A stretch of DNA of 64,000 bases from a bacterium BMS3Abin14 (GTDB lineage Bacteria > BMS3Abin14): positions 112,054-176,053 of the forward strand of contig BDTG01000043.1 of NCBI GenBank assembly GCA_002897695.1. Reading direction: 5' to 3'. Positions 1 through 8,782 of this stretch are shown one piece after another (position 1 is the first letter of the stretch; every line of letters begins with the position of its first letter). A program made the translations under genes and the position numbers. Below the pieces are notes generated by a model. The model saw only the letters and a program-made list of their open reading frames with translations. It had not been told where the DNA came from and made no database searches.

Positions 1-634
1 CAGCTTCAAAAAGCTCCGCAAACCTCACGCTGCCACTGTTGGAGAGGAGGGCCTCAATATGTTCTATGCCGTCATCGACGGTGAATCCCTCCCTGGTAAC
101 CTCGTGGGGTCTCCTCCTGTCGGCCTCGGCGAGGATCCTGTTGAAAGCATCCATGAGTTGAAACATGTTAGCCTCGATGAACCTTTCCTCGCCTTTGACA
201 GGGAGCTTTTCCTCGGGTCTCGAAAAAACGTCCCGGCCCAGAAACGGGCGTGTCGAAAACTCCTCCGCCGCCCTCTTGTACTTCTGGTACTCAATGAGCC
301 TCTGGACCAGTTCTTCCCTGGGGTCCTTCTCCTCTTCCTCCTCACCATCCTCCGCATCAAAGGGCAGAAGCATACGGGATTTCAGGTGAATAAGGGTGGA
401 CGCCATGACGAGGAACTCACTGGCAACGTCAAGATCAAGCTCCCTCATGAGGTCCAGATACTCGACATATTGGCTGGTGAGCCGGGCGATGGGGATGTCG
501 TAGATATCCACCTCGTTTTTCTTGATGAGGTGCAAAAGCAGATCCAGGGGCCCCTGAAAGTTGTCAAGTTCAACCCGATAATCGCCCAGTGTGGTATTTT
601 CTCCGTTTTCGGGAGACCTGTCGGATGAAGCCAT
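1..634 (-). CDS. scpA: Segregation and condensation protein A (ScpA), 3' end outside window
   Basis: Kleisin subunit of the bacterial SMC-ScpAB condensin, which bridges Smc heads and organises the chromosome. The visible 211 codons carry the typical ScpA N-terminal region: a short acidic leader, then VELDNFQGPLDLLLHLI at about residues 22-38, followed by EVDIYDIPIARLTSQY and the helical stretch ending in LIHLKSRMLLP. An acidic EDGEEEEEKDP linker follows, as in many ScpA proteins. The ATG at 634 lies 3 bases after the trpS stop, so the two are translationally coupled. The frame is open to base 1, so the C-terminal winged-helix part and probably scpB lie beyond the edge. Family assignment is firm from sequence; the start is inferred from a GGGGGG stretch upstream. 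Confidence 0.93.
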   Translation of the reverse strand, partial: MASSDRSPENGENTTLGDYRVELDNFQGPLDLLLHLIKKNEVDIYDIPIARLTSQYVEYLDLMRELDLDVASEFLVMASTLIHLKSRMLLPFDAEDGEEEEEKDPREELVQRLIEYQKYKRAAEEFSTRPFLGRDVFSRPEEKLPVKGEERFIEANMFQLMDAFNRILAEADRRRPHEVTREGFTVDDGIEHIEALLSNSGSVRFAELFEA

Positions 635-637
635 GGG

Positions 638-1657
638 TTATCCCCCCAGTCTCCCCGTGGAAAGAGGATAAAGCTGGACTGCCCTTCTGACGACGTCCAT
701 AGTCCTCTCGCACTCCGCTTTGGCCCTCTTGTTTCCATGGGCAAGGATTTCCCCGACCAGACCGGGTTTGTTTTCGTAAACAACTCTTCTCTCACGAATC
801 GGCCCGAGGGCCTTCTCCATCTCTTTGTAAAGGATCTTTTTACAATCGATGCACCCGATGGAGGCTATGCGACACCCCTCAGCGGCCTCATTCCTCCGTT
901 CCTCCGGGGTGAAGAAGCCGTGAAGCTCGAACACCGGGCATTTTCCCGGGTCGCCGGGATCGGTTCTTCTGACCCTCGCCGGGTCCGTGACCATGGGACG
1001 GAGTTTTTCCCATACCTCTTCGGCCGTGTCCTTCAGGAAGATGGCATTGCCATAGCTCTTGCTCATCTTCCTTCCATCTGTTCCGGGGACCTTGGGAGCC
1101 TCTGTCAGCAGGTGCATGGGTTCCGGAAATATCTCCTTGCCGACGGAGCCATACATATTGTTGAAGCGCCTGACAATCTCCCGCGACAGTTCAAGGTGCG
1201 GAAGCTGATCGATGCCCACGGGCACGAAGTCGGCTCTGTAGATTATGATGTCGGCCGTCTGAAGGAGTGGGTATCCCAGAAAACCGAAGGTGGAGAGGTC
1301 CTTGTGGGAGAGCTGCTGCCGGACCTCCTTGTAGGAGGGAACTCTCTCGAGCCACGAAAGGGGCGTTATCATGGAGAGGAGGACGAAAAGCTCCGCGTGC
1401 TCAAGGATGGCGGACTGGAGAAAAAGGGTTGACCGCTCCGGATCGAGCCCGACACTGAGCCAATCCATGACGATGTCTCCTGTGTAGTTCTCGAGGGAGG
1501 CAGGGTCATCGTACATGGTGGAAAGAGCATGCCAGTCGGCGACGAAGTAGAAGCACTCGTACTTATCCTGGAGGTCGATCCAGTTGCTCAGCGCTCCGAG
1601 ATAATGCCCTATGTGAAGCGGTCCAGTGGGCCGCATGCCGGAAAGGACCCGTTTCAT
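638..1657 (-). CDS. trpS: Tryptophan--tRNA ligase
   Basis: Class I aminoacyl-tRNA synthetase charging tRNA-Trp in the cytoplasm. The protein has 339 residues, normal for bacterial TrpRS. It shows the class I signature as GPLHIGHYLG near residues 12-21 and a KMSKS loop as GRKMSKSYG near residue 200. The ATG at 1657 has a good Shine-Dalgarno (GGAGG, 7 bases upstream). It sits 14 bases after the M50 protease gene and 3 bases before scpA, forming a three-gene unit. The M50 protease-trpS-scpA(-scpB) grouping is, from general knowledge, common in deltaproteobacteria. Nothing unusual is seen in the catalytic motifs. Confidence 0.97.
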   Translation of the reverse strand: MKRVLSGMRPTGPLHIGHYLGALSNWIDLQDKYECFYFVADWHALSTMYDDPASLENYTGDIVMDWLSVGLDPERSTLFLQSAILEHAELFVLLSMITPLSWLERVPSYKEVRQQLSHKDLSTFGFLGYPLLQTADIIIYRADFVPVGIDQLPHLELSREIVRRFNNMYGSVGKEIFPEPMHLLTEAPKVPGTDGRKMSKSYGNAIFLKDTAEEVWEKLRPMVTDPARVRRTDPGDPGKCPVFELHGFFTPEERRNEAAEGCRIASIGCIDCKKILYKEMEKALGPIRERRVVYENKPGLVGEILAHGNKRAKAECERTMDVVRRAVQLYPLSTGRLGG

Positions 1658-1671
1658 TCAATGACCTCCAT

Positions 1672-2337
1672 TCAGATTCCGAACATGGCTCTGATTATCA
1701 TGTAGATCACGCGATAGAAAGGAACGATGATCGCATTGAGCACTCCCGTAAAGAGAAGCGCCAGGAGGATGATCCACCCGTACCGCGCCATACGCGAATA
1801 GGCCATGGCCTGCTTGGCAGGGAGAAGGCCCTCCAGTATGTGACTCCCGTCCAGCGGGTGGATAGGAAGAAGGTTGAACACCCCGAGGTAGATGGATATC
1901 TGGATCCCTACAACCAACATGGTGGCCAGGGGTTCTAAAATGGCAGAGTTCCTGATGGCGTTGGCCCCCGGGAACCAGAGCAGAATCCGGAATATAAGCG
2001 CGAACCCCATGGCAAGGAGCAGGTTGCTCGCGGGGCCGGCAAGGGATACGCTCACCATGTCCTTCCTGGGAGACTTGAAATTAAAGGAGTTGACGGGTAC
2101 GGGCTTGGCCCACCCGAAGATTATGCCCGTCCCGGACATGGCCAGCATCAGGGGAAAAAGGACGGATCCGATAGGGTCGAGGTGCTTGATGGGGTTCAGG
2201 GTGATCCTCCCCATGAGTCTCGCCGTGTGATCCCCCTTGCGGTAGGCTATGTAGCCGTGGGCCACCTCGTGTACCGTTATGGCAAGGAGAAACGGCGGGA
2301 GGCTGATAATGTAGGGTAAAAGTTGTCTGGCGGTCAT
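1672..2337 (-). CDS. Site-2 protease family (M50) membrane metallopeptidase
   Basis: A 221-residue polytopic membrane protein with the zinc-binding HEVAH motif at residues 23-27 in the first helix. The second M50 signature, LLPIHPLDGS near residues 157-166, supplies the conserved Asp ligand. No PDZ domain is present, so this is the short rhomboid-sized S2P type found upstream of trpS in many bacteria, not RseP. Its substrate cannot be told from sequence. The ATG at 2337 is preceded by an AAGGG element. It is the first gene of the unit with trpS and scpA; the 183 bases upstream, up to the next gene, show no clear structure. Confidence 0.92.
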   Translation of the reverse strand: MTARQLLPYIISLPPFLLAITVHEVAHGYIAYRKGDHTARLMGRITLNPIKHLDPIGSVLFPLMLAMSGTGIIFGWAKPVPVNSFNFKSPRKDMVSVSLAGPASNLLLAMGFALIFRILLWFPGANAIRNSAILEPLATMLVVGIQISIYLGVFNLLPIHPLDGSHILEGLLPAKQAMAYSRMARYGWIILLALLFTGVLNAIIVPFYRVIYMIIRAMFGI

Positions 2338-2520
2338 TTGGATGCCCTTTTGTCAGAGTGAAATCCGGGATCATGAATCATTCGGAAAAACCCATATATA
2401 CGAACTTGACAGTAACGGAAAACCGGACGGCTTTTCTGATTAACACGCGGTTGGCGCGGGGTCAAGCCTTGCCTTGGGCCCAGAGATCCATTACCGGTTC
2501 GGGCCGCACGGGCACATGGT

Positions 2521-5163
2521 TTACGTGCTGGGAAAATGATTTTTCACCCATGCCTTCTCCTCAGCCAGGGTTTTAACCTCGCCGTCAACCCTCGCGTCCT
2601 GCGCCGCCTGCAGGATGCTTCTGAAAATTGGCCCGGATTCATACCCCATGGCCTGCAATATTTTTCCATCCAGCTCGCTTTTTATGGCCCGAAGCCGGGA
2701 AAGGTAGAGGGATACGGCTCTGGCGGTTCCTTCCCTTTTTGTCAGAGCCATGATGATGAGGAGGTCCTCGGTGGTCAGATCGGCGAGAAGACGGGCGATC
2801 CTGCTGTGCCGGATCGAGGGCTCATCCTCCCGGGCAAGAGCTTTGAGCGTGGATGTGATCTTCGACCACCTTCCCCTGAAAGTGTCCTGCCGATGCCCTT
2901 CTATCTGAAACACCTCCATGATTTCGTCCCTGGCCACAGTGGGTCTGAGCAGGAGAATCGTGTTGAAATAGATGTCGGAGATATCGGGCTCCTTCTCAAG
3001 GTAGAGATATCCATACCAGGTGTGGATCTTCTCCACCTGCTCGAAATTCTCACTGATCTTTCGGTCGAATGCCAGCGCCGGATGGATCGCGGGAAGGATT
3101 CCGAGCTGGTTCATCCTTTCAAATGCCCTTTCCGGTCGTGCTTCCTTGAGGATCGCCATCAGTTCAGAAAACGTCCGATGTCCCTGCGCCCGGGCCAGAT
3201 ACCCGTTCCTGACCGCTCCTTTCAGGAGATACTGGGTGTGCTTCCCTATCTTGAATCCAAACTTCTGCTCAAATCGCACTGCTCTGATTATCCTCGTCGG
3301 ATCATCTACGAAACTGAGGTTGTGAAGGATGCGGATCGTTCTTTCCTTGAGGTCGCGCTGTCCGCCGAAAAAATCCACAACCTGTCCGAACAACCCGGGA
3401 TTGAGCCTGATTGCCAGGGCGTTGACGGAAAAATCACGCCGGTACAGATCCAGTTTGATGGAACCCCTCTCCACCATGGGGTAGGCGCCGGGAAATTCAT
3501 AGTACTCCGTGCGGGCGGTGGCAACATCCATCTTGAAGCCCCGTTCCATGATCAGGACCGCTGTCTGGAACTTCCGGTGTGTCCTTATTCTCGCCTTCAA
3601 CCGACTTGCAAGCCTGTGCCCGAATTCAATCCCGTCACCCTCCACCACCAGGTCCACATCCTGGTTTTTGTTCCGAAGGATGATGTCGCGAACGAGCCCC
3701 CCGACCAGATAGGCTCTGAAACCCATGGACTCTGACACTTCTCCGGCGACAACCAGGACATTGAGGGTCCTTTCCGACAGGGTCTCCTTCATCAGTTCAC
3801 GGATGTTCCTGGCCCGCTCTGTCCCGGCGGCCTCAATCCCCTTGAAATCCTCATAGGCCCGTGTCCTTTTGAAGTCCTCGTGCATCGCCTCCAGCAGATC
3901 CGTCCTCGTGATGACGCCGATTATCTTCCGTTCATCCATGACGGGCAGCATTCGTTGATGCTTCTCGATGATGTATTCCTGGACGAGTTCGAGAGGAGCT
4001 TCCTCATTCACCCACTGGAATTCAGTGAGCATGTATTCCCTGACAGGCGAACCGGACAGGTGGTGCAGAATAGCCCTTTCGACCACGCCTCTGGTAATGA
4101 TCCCCTCCAGATCGCCATCGCCGCTGTTCACCGGGAGGGAATTGATATTGAACCTCGACATCATCTCCGCAGCGGCTGAAATGGGTGCGTCGGGGGCAAT
4201 GTCCAGCACCGGGGCTGACATAATGGCGCCGGCATTGAATTTCTCGCCGATCACCCGGGCAAGGAGCTTTAACAGTTCTTCTTTGACCTGAACCAGGGTC
4301 AGTTCCCTGATGGATGCGGAAGCGGCGGTGGGATGTCCGCCCCCGCCGAACTCTTCGGCGATCTTCCCGACATCGACCTCCGGGACCCTGCTCCGGCAGA
4401 CGAGAACAACCCGTTCCTCCATCCTGGCAAGGGTGAAAAGAACATCCAGCTGCTCCATTTCCATTATCTGGTGAACGAGAAGAGCGAGTTCTCCAAGGTA
4501 TTCCTCGGAGCTCCCAACCGTGATTGCCACGTGCAGGCCGTGGATATCGTGGATATCGAGGGAGTTGAGGAGGTCGTTGAGGAGCTGCACCTGTTTTGCG
4601 TCCAGGTCCCTCCTGATGGACGACGGCACAAGATCGAGTTTGGCCCCCTTCTTCAGAAGAAAGGCCACCGCATTGAGATCCCGGGGAGTGGTTGAGGAGA
4701 AGGTCAACGAACCCGTGTCCTCATATATCCCGTGGGCCATGAGAGTTGCTTCCGCGGGCGTGATTTTCTTCCTTCTTTTTCTGATCTCCTCAATCAGCAG
4801 GGTTGTTGTCGCACCAACGCTGTCCTGGATCTCGATCTTTCCGGAGTAGTCCCGATCCGTCGCGGGATGGTGGTCATAGATAATCAGTTCCACGTCCTCC
4901 CTTGCGGCCACCGCGTCAAGAGGTCCGAGCCTTCCCTGGATCTTGATATCCACCAGTATCATCCTGGTTACGGTGTCAAGATCGATATCCCTTATACGGT
5001 GGAAAGTGATCCCGGAAGGGAGGGTTTTGCTCAGGAATTCCCGGAGGTTCTTCTCCTGAGAGCCCGGAAAAACCATAAGGGCCTTCGGATAGAGCTTCTT
5101 CGCCGCCACCATGGAGGCCATGGCGTCGAAGTCGGCATTCAGGTGCGTGGTTATAATTTCCAA
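2521..5163 (-). CDS. DHH - CBS pair - poly(A)/CCA nucleotidyltransferase fusion protein
   Basis: An 880-residue fusion. Residues 1 to about 310 form a DHH/DHHA1 phosphoesterase unit (ADFDAMAS near the start, YDHHPATD, and a GGGGHPTAAS glycine loop near 275). Residues about 320-430 form a tandem CBS pair. From about 465 there is a class II nucleotidyltransferase head (YLVGGLVRDIIL then DVDLVVEGD) and an RNA-binding tail to the end. Proteins of this layout are known from deltaproteobacteria and Aquifex, where the transferase part adds A (or CCA) to tRNA 3' ends; the DHH/CBS part's role is not established. The start is a TTG at 5163 behind a GGGGAT element, 2 bases after the xerD stop, so coupling is likely. 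Confidence 0.9.
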   Translation of the reverse strand: MEIITTHLNADFDAMASMVAAKKLYPKALMVFPGSQEKNLREFLSKTLPSGITFHRIRDIDLDTVTRMILVDIKIQGRLGPLDAVAAREDVELIIYDHHPATDRDYSGKIEIQDSVGATTTLLIEEIRKRRKKITPAEATLMAHGIYEDTGSLTFSSTTPRDLNAVAFLLKKGAKLDLVPSSIRRDLDAKQVQLLNDLLNSLDIHDIHGLHVAITVGSSEEYLGELALLVHQIMEMEQLDVLFTLARMEERVVLVCRSRVPEVDVGKIAEEFGGGGHPTAASASIRELTLVQVKEELLKLLARVIGEKFNAGAIMSAPVLDIAPDAPISAAAEMMSRFNINSLPVNSGDGDLEGIITRGVVERAILHHLSGSPVREYMLTEFQWVNEEAPLELVQEYIIEKHQRMLPVMDERKIIGVITRTDLLEAMHEDFKRTRAYEDFKGIEAAGTERARNIRELMKETLSERTLNVLVVAGEVSESMGFRAYLVGGLVRDIILRNKNQDVDLVVEGDGIEFGHRLASRLKARIRTHRKFQTAVLIMERGFKMDVATARTEYYEFPGAYPMVERGSIKLDLYRRDFSVNALAIRLNPGLFGQVVDFFGGQRDLKERTIRILHNLSFVDDPTRIIRAVRFEQKFGFKIGKHTQYLLKGAVRNGYLARAQGHRTFSELMAILKEARPERAFERMNQLGILPAIHPALAFDRKISENFEQVEKIHTWYGYLYLEKEPDISDIYFNTILLLRPTVARDEIMEVFQIEGHRQDTFRGRWSKITSTLKALAREDEPSIRHSRIARLLADLTTEDLLIIMALTKREGTARAVSLYLSRLRAIKSELDGKILQAMGYESGPIFRSILQAAQDARVDGEVKTLAEEKAWVKNHFPST

Positions 5164-5165
5164 TT

Positions 5166-6056
5166 CTATCCCCTCGGATGAAATCGACGGTGCGTCTCAC
5201 GGAGATGGTCGGGGGATACATGGGTGTAAATCTGGGTTGTGGCAATGCTGGCGTGACCGAGCAGTATCTGGACGGTTCTCAGATCCGCACCACCCTCCAG
5301 CATGTGGGTGGCAAAGCTGTGGCGGAAGGTGTGCGGTGAAACAGCCGTGCCAAGGTCGGCCTTCCGGGCGCATGTCTTGACCATCTGCCAGACGGCCTGT
5401 CTGCTTATTGCGCCGCGAGCGCCGCGGCCCGGAAAGAGGAACGGTGACAGGTTTTTTTTAAGGAGACCGGGCCGGACCTCCGAACGGTACTTCTGGATCC
5501 AAAGCATGGAAATCGAGCCCAAAGGAGCCAGCCTTTCCCTGTCCCCTTTTCCCGTTACCCTGACATAACCGCCATCAAGGTTTATCTCCTCATCCATGAT
5601 CCGAATCAGTTCGGAGACTCTGAGGCCGGCCGCGTAAAGGGTTTCGAGCATGGCACGGTCCCTGACGCCGGAACCGGTGGTTATGTCAGGTTGATCGAGA
5701 AGTCTCACGACCTCCCTGGTGCTCAGGACCCCGGGAAGATGCCTCGGGACCTTCATGACGCCCATATTTTCAGTGGGGTTAACAAGGGATGAGCCTTCCG
5801 ACACCAGATGCCTGTGAAACCCGCGAATGGACACCACCATTCTCCGTATGCTTCTGGGAGAAAGGCCCGAGCGGCGCATTTCGGAAATGAAAGATATTAC
5901 GTCCCCTGAACGCACCTTCCCCGGATCGATGACCTCCCGGCCTTTAAGAAATTCACCATAGGATTGAAGGTCGTGGCGGTAGGCTGAAAGGGTGTTGTCC
6001 GACAGACCCTTCTCAATAAGAAGATAATCAAGGTAGGTGTCGACGTATGGTTGCAT
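5166..6056 (-). CDS. xerD: Tyrosine recombinase XerD
   Basis: Site-specific recombinase of 296 residues that would act with a XerC partner at dif to resolve chromosome dimers. The N-terminal SAM-like core-binding domain (residues 1-90) is followed by the catalytic domain with the R-K-H-R-H-Y set: R in YAAGLRVSEL, HTFRHSFATHML, the LLGHASIATTQIYTH box with the nucleophilic Tyr. The ATG at 6056 follows a GGGGGAG/AAGGGA region. It lies between mtnP (28-base gap) and the DHH-CBS gene (2-base gap), so it is part of a minus-strand operon. No integrase-style extra DNA-binding domain or att site is seen, which favours the housekeeping Xer role over a phage or ICE integrase. Confidence 0.93.
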   Translation of the reverse strand: MQPYVDTYLDYLLIEKGLSDNTLSAYRHDLQSYGEFLKGREVIDPGKVRSGDVISFISEMRRSGLSPRSIRRMVVSIRGFHRHLVSEGSSLVNPTENMGVMKVPRHLPGVLSTREVVRLLDQPDITTGSGVRDRAMLETLYAAGLRVSELIRIMDEEINLDGGYVRVTGKGDRERLAPLGSISMLWIQKYRSEVRPGLLKKNLSPFLFPGRGARGAISRQAVWQMVKTCARKADLGTAVSPHTFRHSFATHMLEGGADLRTVQILLGHASIATTQIYTHVSPDHLRETHRRFHPRG

Positions 6057-6083
6057 TTTTCATGTCCCTTCTCCCCCACCCCG

Positions 6084-6944
6084 TCAGACATACTTGCCGA
6101 TAATGGGCCGCAGTTTTTCCTTTGTCTCATCGGTAATTGTCGCAGGATCGGTAATAATGGCAAATTTGAGCGACTCCGGGCACCCGCACGGGGCCTTTTC
6201 GGAAATCATCGTCGACACCCGGAGCAGGACTCTTTTGGCCGCTTCCACATTTCGGTGCATGATCTGAAGGATCGCCTCCACGGAAACATCATCCTCCGTT
6301 TCATGCCAGCAGTCGTAGTCTGTCGCAAGGGCCAGGGTGGCGTAGCACATCTCCGCCTCCCGCACGAGTTTCGCCTCCGGAATGTTGGTCATCCCTATTA
6401 CGTCCACACCCCACGATCGATAAAGGAAAGACTCGGCCCGGGTGGAAAATTGGGGCCCTTCCATACACAGGTAGGTTCCTCCACGGTGAACGGTCTCACC
6501 ATCATCCTCGACACAGGCGGCAAGTATGTCAGAAAGAGGGTGACAGACGGGATCGGCGAAAGCCACATGGGCAACGATACCTTCCCCGAAAAAGGTGGAG
6601 GGGCGCCCTTTGGTCCTGTCAATGAACTGAAATGGGACAATCATGTCTCCCGGCTTGATCTCCTCCTTCATGCTCCCGACGGCCGAAACGGAGATGATGG
6701 AATCGACCCCGAGGGACTTCAGTGCAAAAATGTTGGCCCGATAGTTGATTTCGGATGGAAGAAGCCGGTGACCCCTTCCGTGGCGGGGCAAAAACGCCAT
6801 TTCCACGTCGTTGAGCATCCCGGTGACAATATCATCCGATGGATTGCCGAAAGGTGTGGAAACACGTCTGGTTTCCATTTTGGTGAGCCCCTCCATCTCG
6901 TACAGACCGCTTCCTCCGATAATTCCAAGATAATTTCTCATCAT
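6084..6944 (-). CDS. mtnP: S-methyl-5'-thioadenosine phosphorylase (MTAP/PNP family)
   Basis: Cytoplasmic phosphorylase of about 286 residues cleaving methylthioadenosine (or a purine nucleoside) with phosphate. Diagnostic stretches are IIGGSGLYEMEGL at the N-terminus, FLPRHGRGHRLLPSEINYRAN (phosphate/sugar site), EGPQFSTRAES, and VIGMTNIPEAKLVREAEMCYA with the base-binding Asp in ATDYDCW. The open frame extends upstream to 6998, but GGAGGA sits 6 bases before a double ATG at 6944/6941, so that start is chosen. It heads the run mtnP-xerD-DHH/CBS. MTA versus inosine/guanosine preference cannot be fixed by eye, although the NIPE region suits MTAP. Confidence 0.9.
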   Translation of the reverse strand: MMRNYLGIIGGSGLYEMEGLTKMETRRVSTPFGNPSDDIVTGMLNDVEMAFLPRHGRGHRLLPSEINYRANIFALKSLGVDSIISVSAVGSMKEEIKPGDMIVPFQFIDRTKGRPSTFFGEGIVAHVAFADPVCHPLSDILAACVEDDGETVHRGGTYLCMEGPQFSTRAESFLYRSWGVDVIGMTNIPEAKLVREAEMCYATLALATDYDCWHETEDDVSVEAILQIMHRNVEAAKRVLLRVSTMISEKAPCGCPESLKFAIITDPATITDETKEKLRPIIGKYV

Positions 6945-7149
6945 CGTCTTCCTCCAAACCCCCTTGATCACGCCATTCGTCCCCTCCCCGGGGCGCATTG
7001 ATGACTTATTACAAAGTCATCAATAAATGATTTGCTGATTTTCAGGGTAAATTTATGTTAACGTTTCCATATTGTCAAAGCGACATAAAAATTCAAGCGC
7101 AGTGACGTCCCTGCCGAAGCGGGCGTGGAAAGATGTAAGGGAGGAGATC

Positions 7150-7614
7150 ATGAAACAGGTGCTTTTCGACGGATGCTTCGTGTGCGGGCCGGACAACCGA
7201 TGTGGTCTTAACGCCACCTTCCGGACCCTTGAAAATGGCGAAGTGGAGGGCATTTTTACGCCGAAGGACGTTCACTGCGGTTACGATGGAATCGTTCATG
7301 GAGGGGTTGTAATGGGGTTCCTCGACGAGACCCTGGGCCGCCTGTCCTTTGCGAAGGATCGTCTGTTCCTGACGCACACACTGGAAGTGTCTTTTCGTCA
7401 GGCCGCAGCCCCTGATGTCCCGTTGAGGGCGGTGGCGCATCTCAAGGAGTGGAAAAAAAGGCAGTTCATCACGGAAGGGACGGTTTTTGATTCGGATGGA
7501 GAGATTATAGCCACGGCCAAGGGCCGTTTCCTGGTAATGAGCGAAAAAATGGAAAGGGACCTCTTGCCCGAGGACAGGAGGATTGCAGGAAAATCCCCTA
7601 TGGAGAAGCCCTGA
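7150..7614 (+). CDS. PaaI-like hotdog-fold thioesterase family protein
   Basis: A 154-residue single hotdog-domain protein. Key stretch: GYDGIVHGGVVMGFLDETLG, the helix-start HGG motif typical of PaaI/YbgC-like acyl-CoA thioesterases, with the N-terminal CFVCGPDNRCGLN segment found in a subgroup of these proteins. Probable role is hydrolysis of an acyl-CoA of unknown chain. The ATG at 7150 is chosen because GGGAGGAG lies just upstream; an in-frame start at 7072 has no such signal. It overlaps by coupling with the QueT-like gene, whose TTG begins 1 base after this stop. No pathway context is evident. Confidence 0.8.
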   Translation: MKQVLFDGCFVCGPDNRCGLNATFRTLENGEVEGIFTPKDVHCGYDGIVHGGVVMGFLDETLGRLSFAKDRLFLTHTLEVSFRQAAAPDVPLRAVAHLKEWKKRQFITEGTVFDSDGEIIATAKGRFLVMSEKMERDLLPEDRRIAGKSPMEKP

Positions 7615-7615
7615 T

Positions 7616-8185
7616 TTGCAGGCACAACGGCTTTCCCGTCTTTCCCTGGTGGCGGCCCTTTACGTTGTTCTCACCTACCTTGCCAACATTCTCGGACCCG
7701 GGTTGAACCTCGGTTACGGTCCTATCCAGATCCGCATATCCGAGGGCCTGACCATGTTGGCTCTCTTCGATCCGCTCATGCCGCTGGCCCTATACGCGGG
7801 CTGCCTGATGGCCAACGTCATCGGCGGCCTGGGCCTGCCGGACATCATCTTCGGTCCCCTCCTGACTGTAGCCGCGGGTTATGCCACATGGTTAACCCGG
7901 CGCATCCCGGCGCTCCCGTTTGTCCCCCCCATCCTTTTCAACGCCCTCGGGGTCGCCGGCTACCTCTATTTTCTCCTGGGGATCAACTTCGGCTTCGCCC
8001 CTGTTAGTGGAACCGGCCCTTTTGCCCTGATACTCAATCTGGCCGCTTCCCACCCATATTGGGCCATGGTGTTCTCCATCGGGATAGGACAGACGATCTC
8101 GGTAGTTTTCTTCGGGCTGATCTTCATGAAGATATGGAAAAGGTCGGGAGGGATCCCCGAAGGGGGCCTGGGAAACAGGGTTTAA
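7616..8185 (+). CDS. QueT-like ECF transporter S-component (putative queuosine-precursor uptake)
   Basis: A 189-residue integral membrane protein with about five or six hydrophobic helices. The N-terminal half resembles the QueT family: LSLVAALYVVLTYL, then a stretch through GPIQIRISEGLTMLALFDP, a pattern shared by energy-coupling-factor substrate-binding components. The chosen start is TTG at 7616, with GGAGAAG 7 bases upstream inside the end of the thioesterase gene; a TTG at 7583 sits too close to its own AGGAGG. No ECF ATPase genes are in view, so it would share a module encoded elsewhere. Substrate is inferred from the family only. Confidence 0.75.
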   Translation: MQAQRLSRLSLVAALYVVLTYLANILGPGLNLGYGPIQIRISEGLTMLALFDPLMPLALYAGCLMANVIGGLGLPDIIFGPLLTVAAGYATWLTRRIPALPFVPPILFNALGVAGYLYFLLGINFGFAPVSGTGPFALILNLAASHPYWAMVFSIGIGQTISVVFFGLIFMKIWKRSGGIPEGGLGNRV

Positions 8186-8186
8186 T

Positions 8187-8222
8187 GTCCAGGTTCTGGT
8201 GTCTGGGAACTGGGGTCCAGTG
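8187..8222. repeat. Word-like low-complexity intergenic repeat, copy 1
   Basis: Short run of near-repeated words (CCAGGTTCTGG, CTGGGAACTGG, GGGGTCCAG) after the QueT-like gene. The same vocabulary recurs at 36411-36480, 45106-45252 and 57000-57150, so it is listed as a member of a dispersed family. Confidence 0.6.
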
Positions 8223-8237
8223 TAATCCATGACACAC

Positions 8238-8264
8238 AAAAAAGCCGGCCAACCGGCCGGCTTT
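8238..8264 (-). terminator. Rho-independent terminator after the HU gene
   Basis: Perfect 10-bp stem (8241-8250 with 8255-8264, AAAGCCGGCC arm) and a 4-base loop. On the minus strand it is followed by a run of T. It lies 28 bases past the HU stop. Confidence 0.88.
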
Positions 8265-8291
8265 ACTAAAACACAAGGGGAAGATGAAGTA

Positions 8292-8564
8292 CTATTTGAT
8301 GGCGTCCTTGAGACCTTTCCCAGGCTTGAACCTTGGAACCTTGGAGGCTGGAATGTCAATCTTGGCGCCGGTCCTGGGATTTCGCCCCGTCCTTGCAGCA
8401 CGATAGCTGACACTGAAAGTCCCAAAACTGACCAGAGAAACCTTGTCTCCGGCTTTCAATGTTTCCCCAACCCCGTCAACAAAGGCATTAAGGGCTCTTT
8501 CAGCCGCTGCTTTGCTGATCCCGGCATCGGCAGCCATCTTGGCAATCAGATCACTTCTGTTCAT
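8292..8564 (-). CDS. HU family DNA-binding protein
   Basis: Small nucleoid protein of 90 residues. It begins [18 protein letters not shown] and carries the HU beta-arm signature [15 protein letters not shown] followed by [13 protein letters not shown]. An upstream in-frame start at 8612 would add 16 residues not found in HU; the ATG at 8564 has a strong GGAGGAGGAG ribosome site. The gene is monocistronic, ended by its own terminator, and divergent from the histidine kinase at 8783. It is distinct from the IHF-like gene at 26780, which is closer to IhfB. Confidence 0.95.
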   Translation of the reverse strand: MNRSDLIAKMAADAGISKAAAERALNAFVDGVGETLKAGDKVSLVSFGTFSVSYRAARTGRNPRTGAKIDIPASKVPRFKPGKGLKDAIK

Positions 8565-8782
8565 CTTCTCCTCCTCCTGGTCAATGGTCAACTGGGAAAA
8601 ATAAAAGGGCAAGTTTCATATCCTGATGATTCTTGAGATAACAGATGAACCAGGCTGTGTCAAGGGCAATCAGGTTCCAGCCCGCATAAACATGAGGTTT
8701 CCGAGAATAACGCTTGAAACGGACTGGGGATAAGAGTAGGATTTCACATGCCCCGTTATTGTCACTATTAGCCAAGGAAAAA

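Noticed and set aside
5166..6056. XerD-like gene as a phage or ICE integrase
   Set aside because: Short 296-residue Xer form in a housekeeping operon, with no att repeats or mobile genes nearby.
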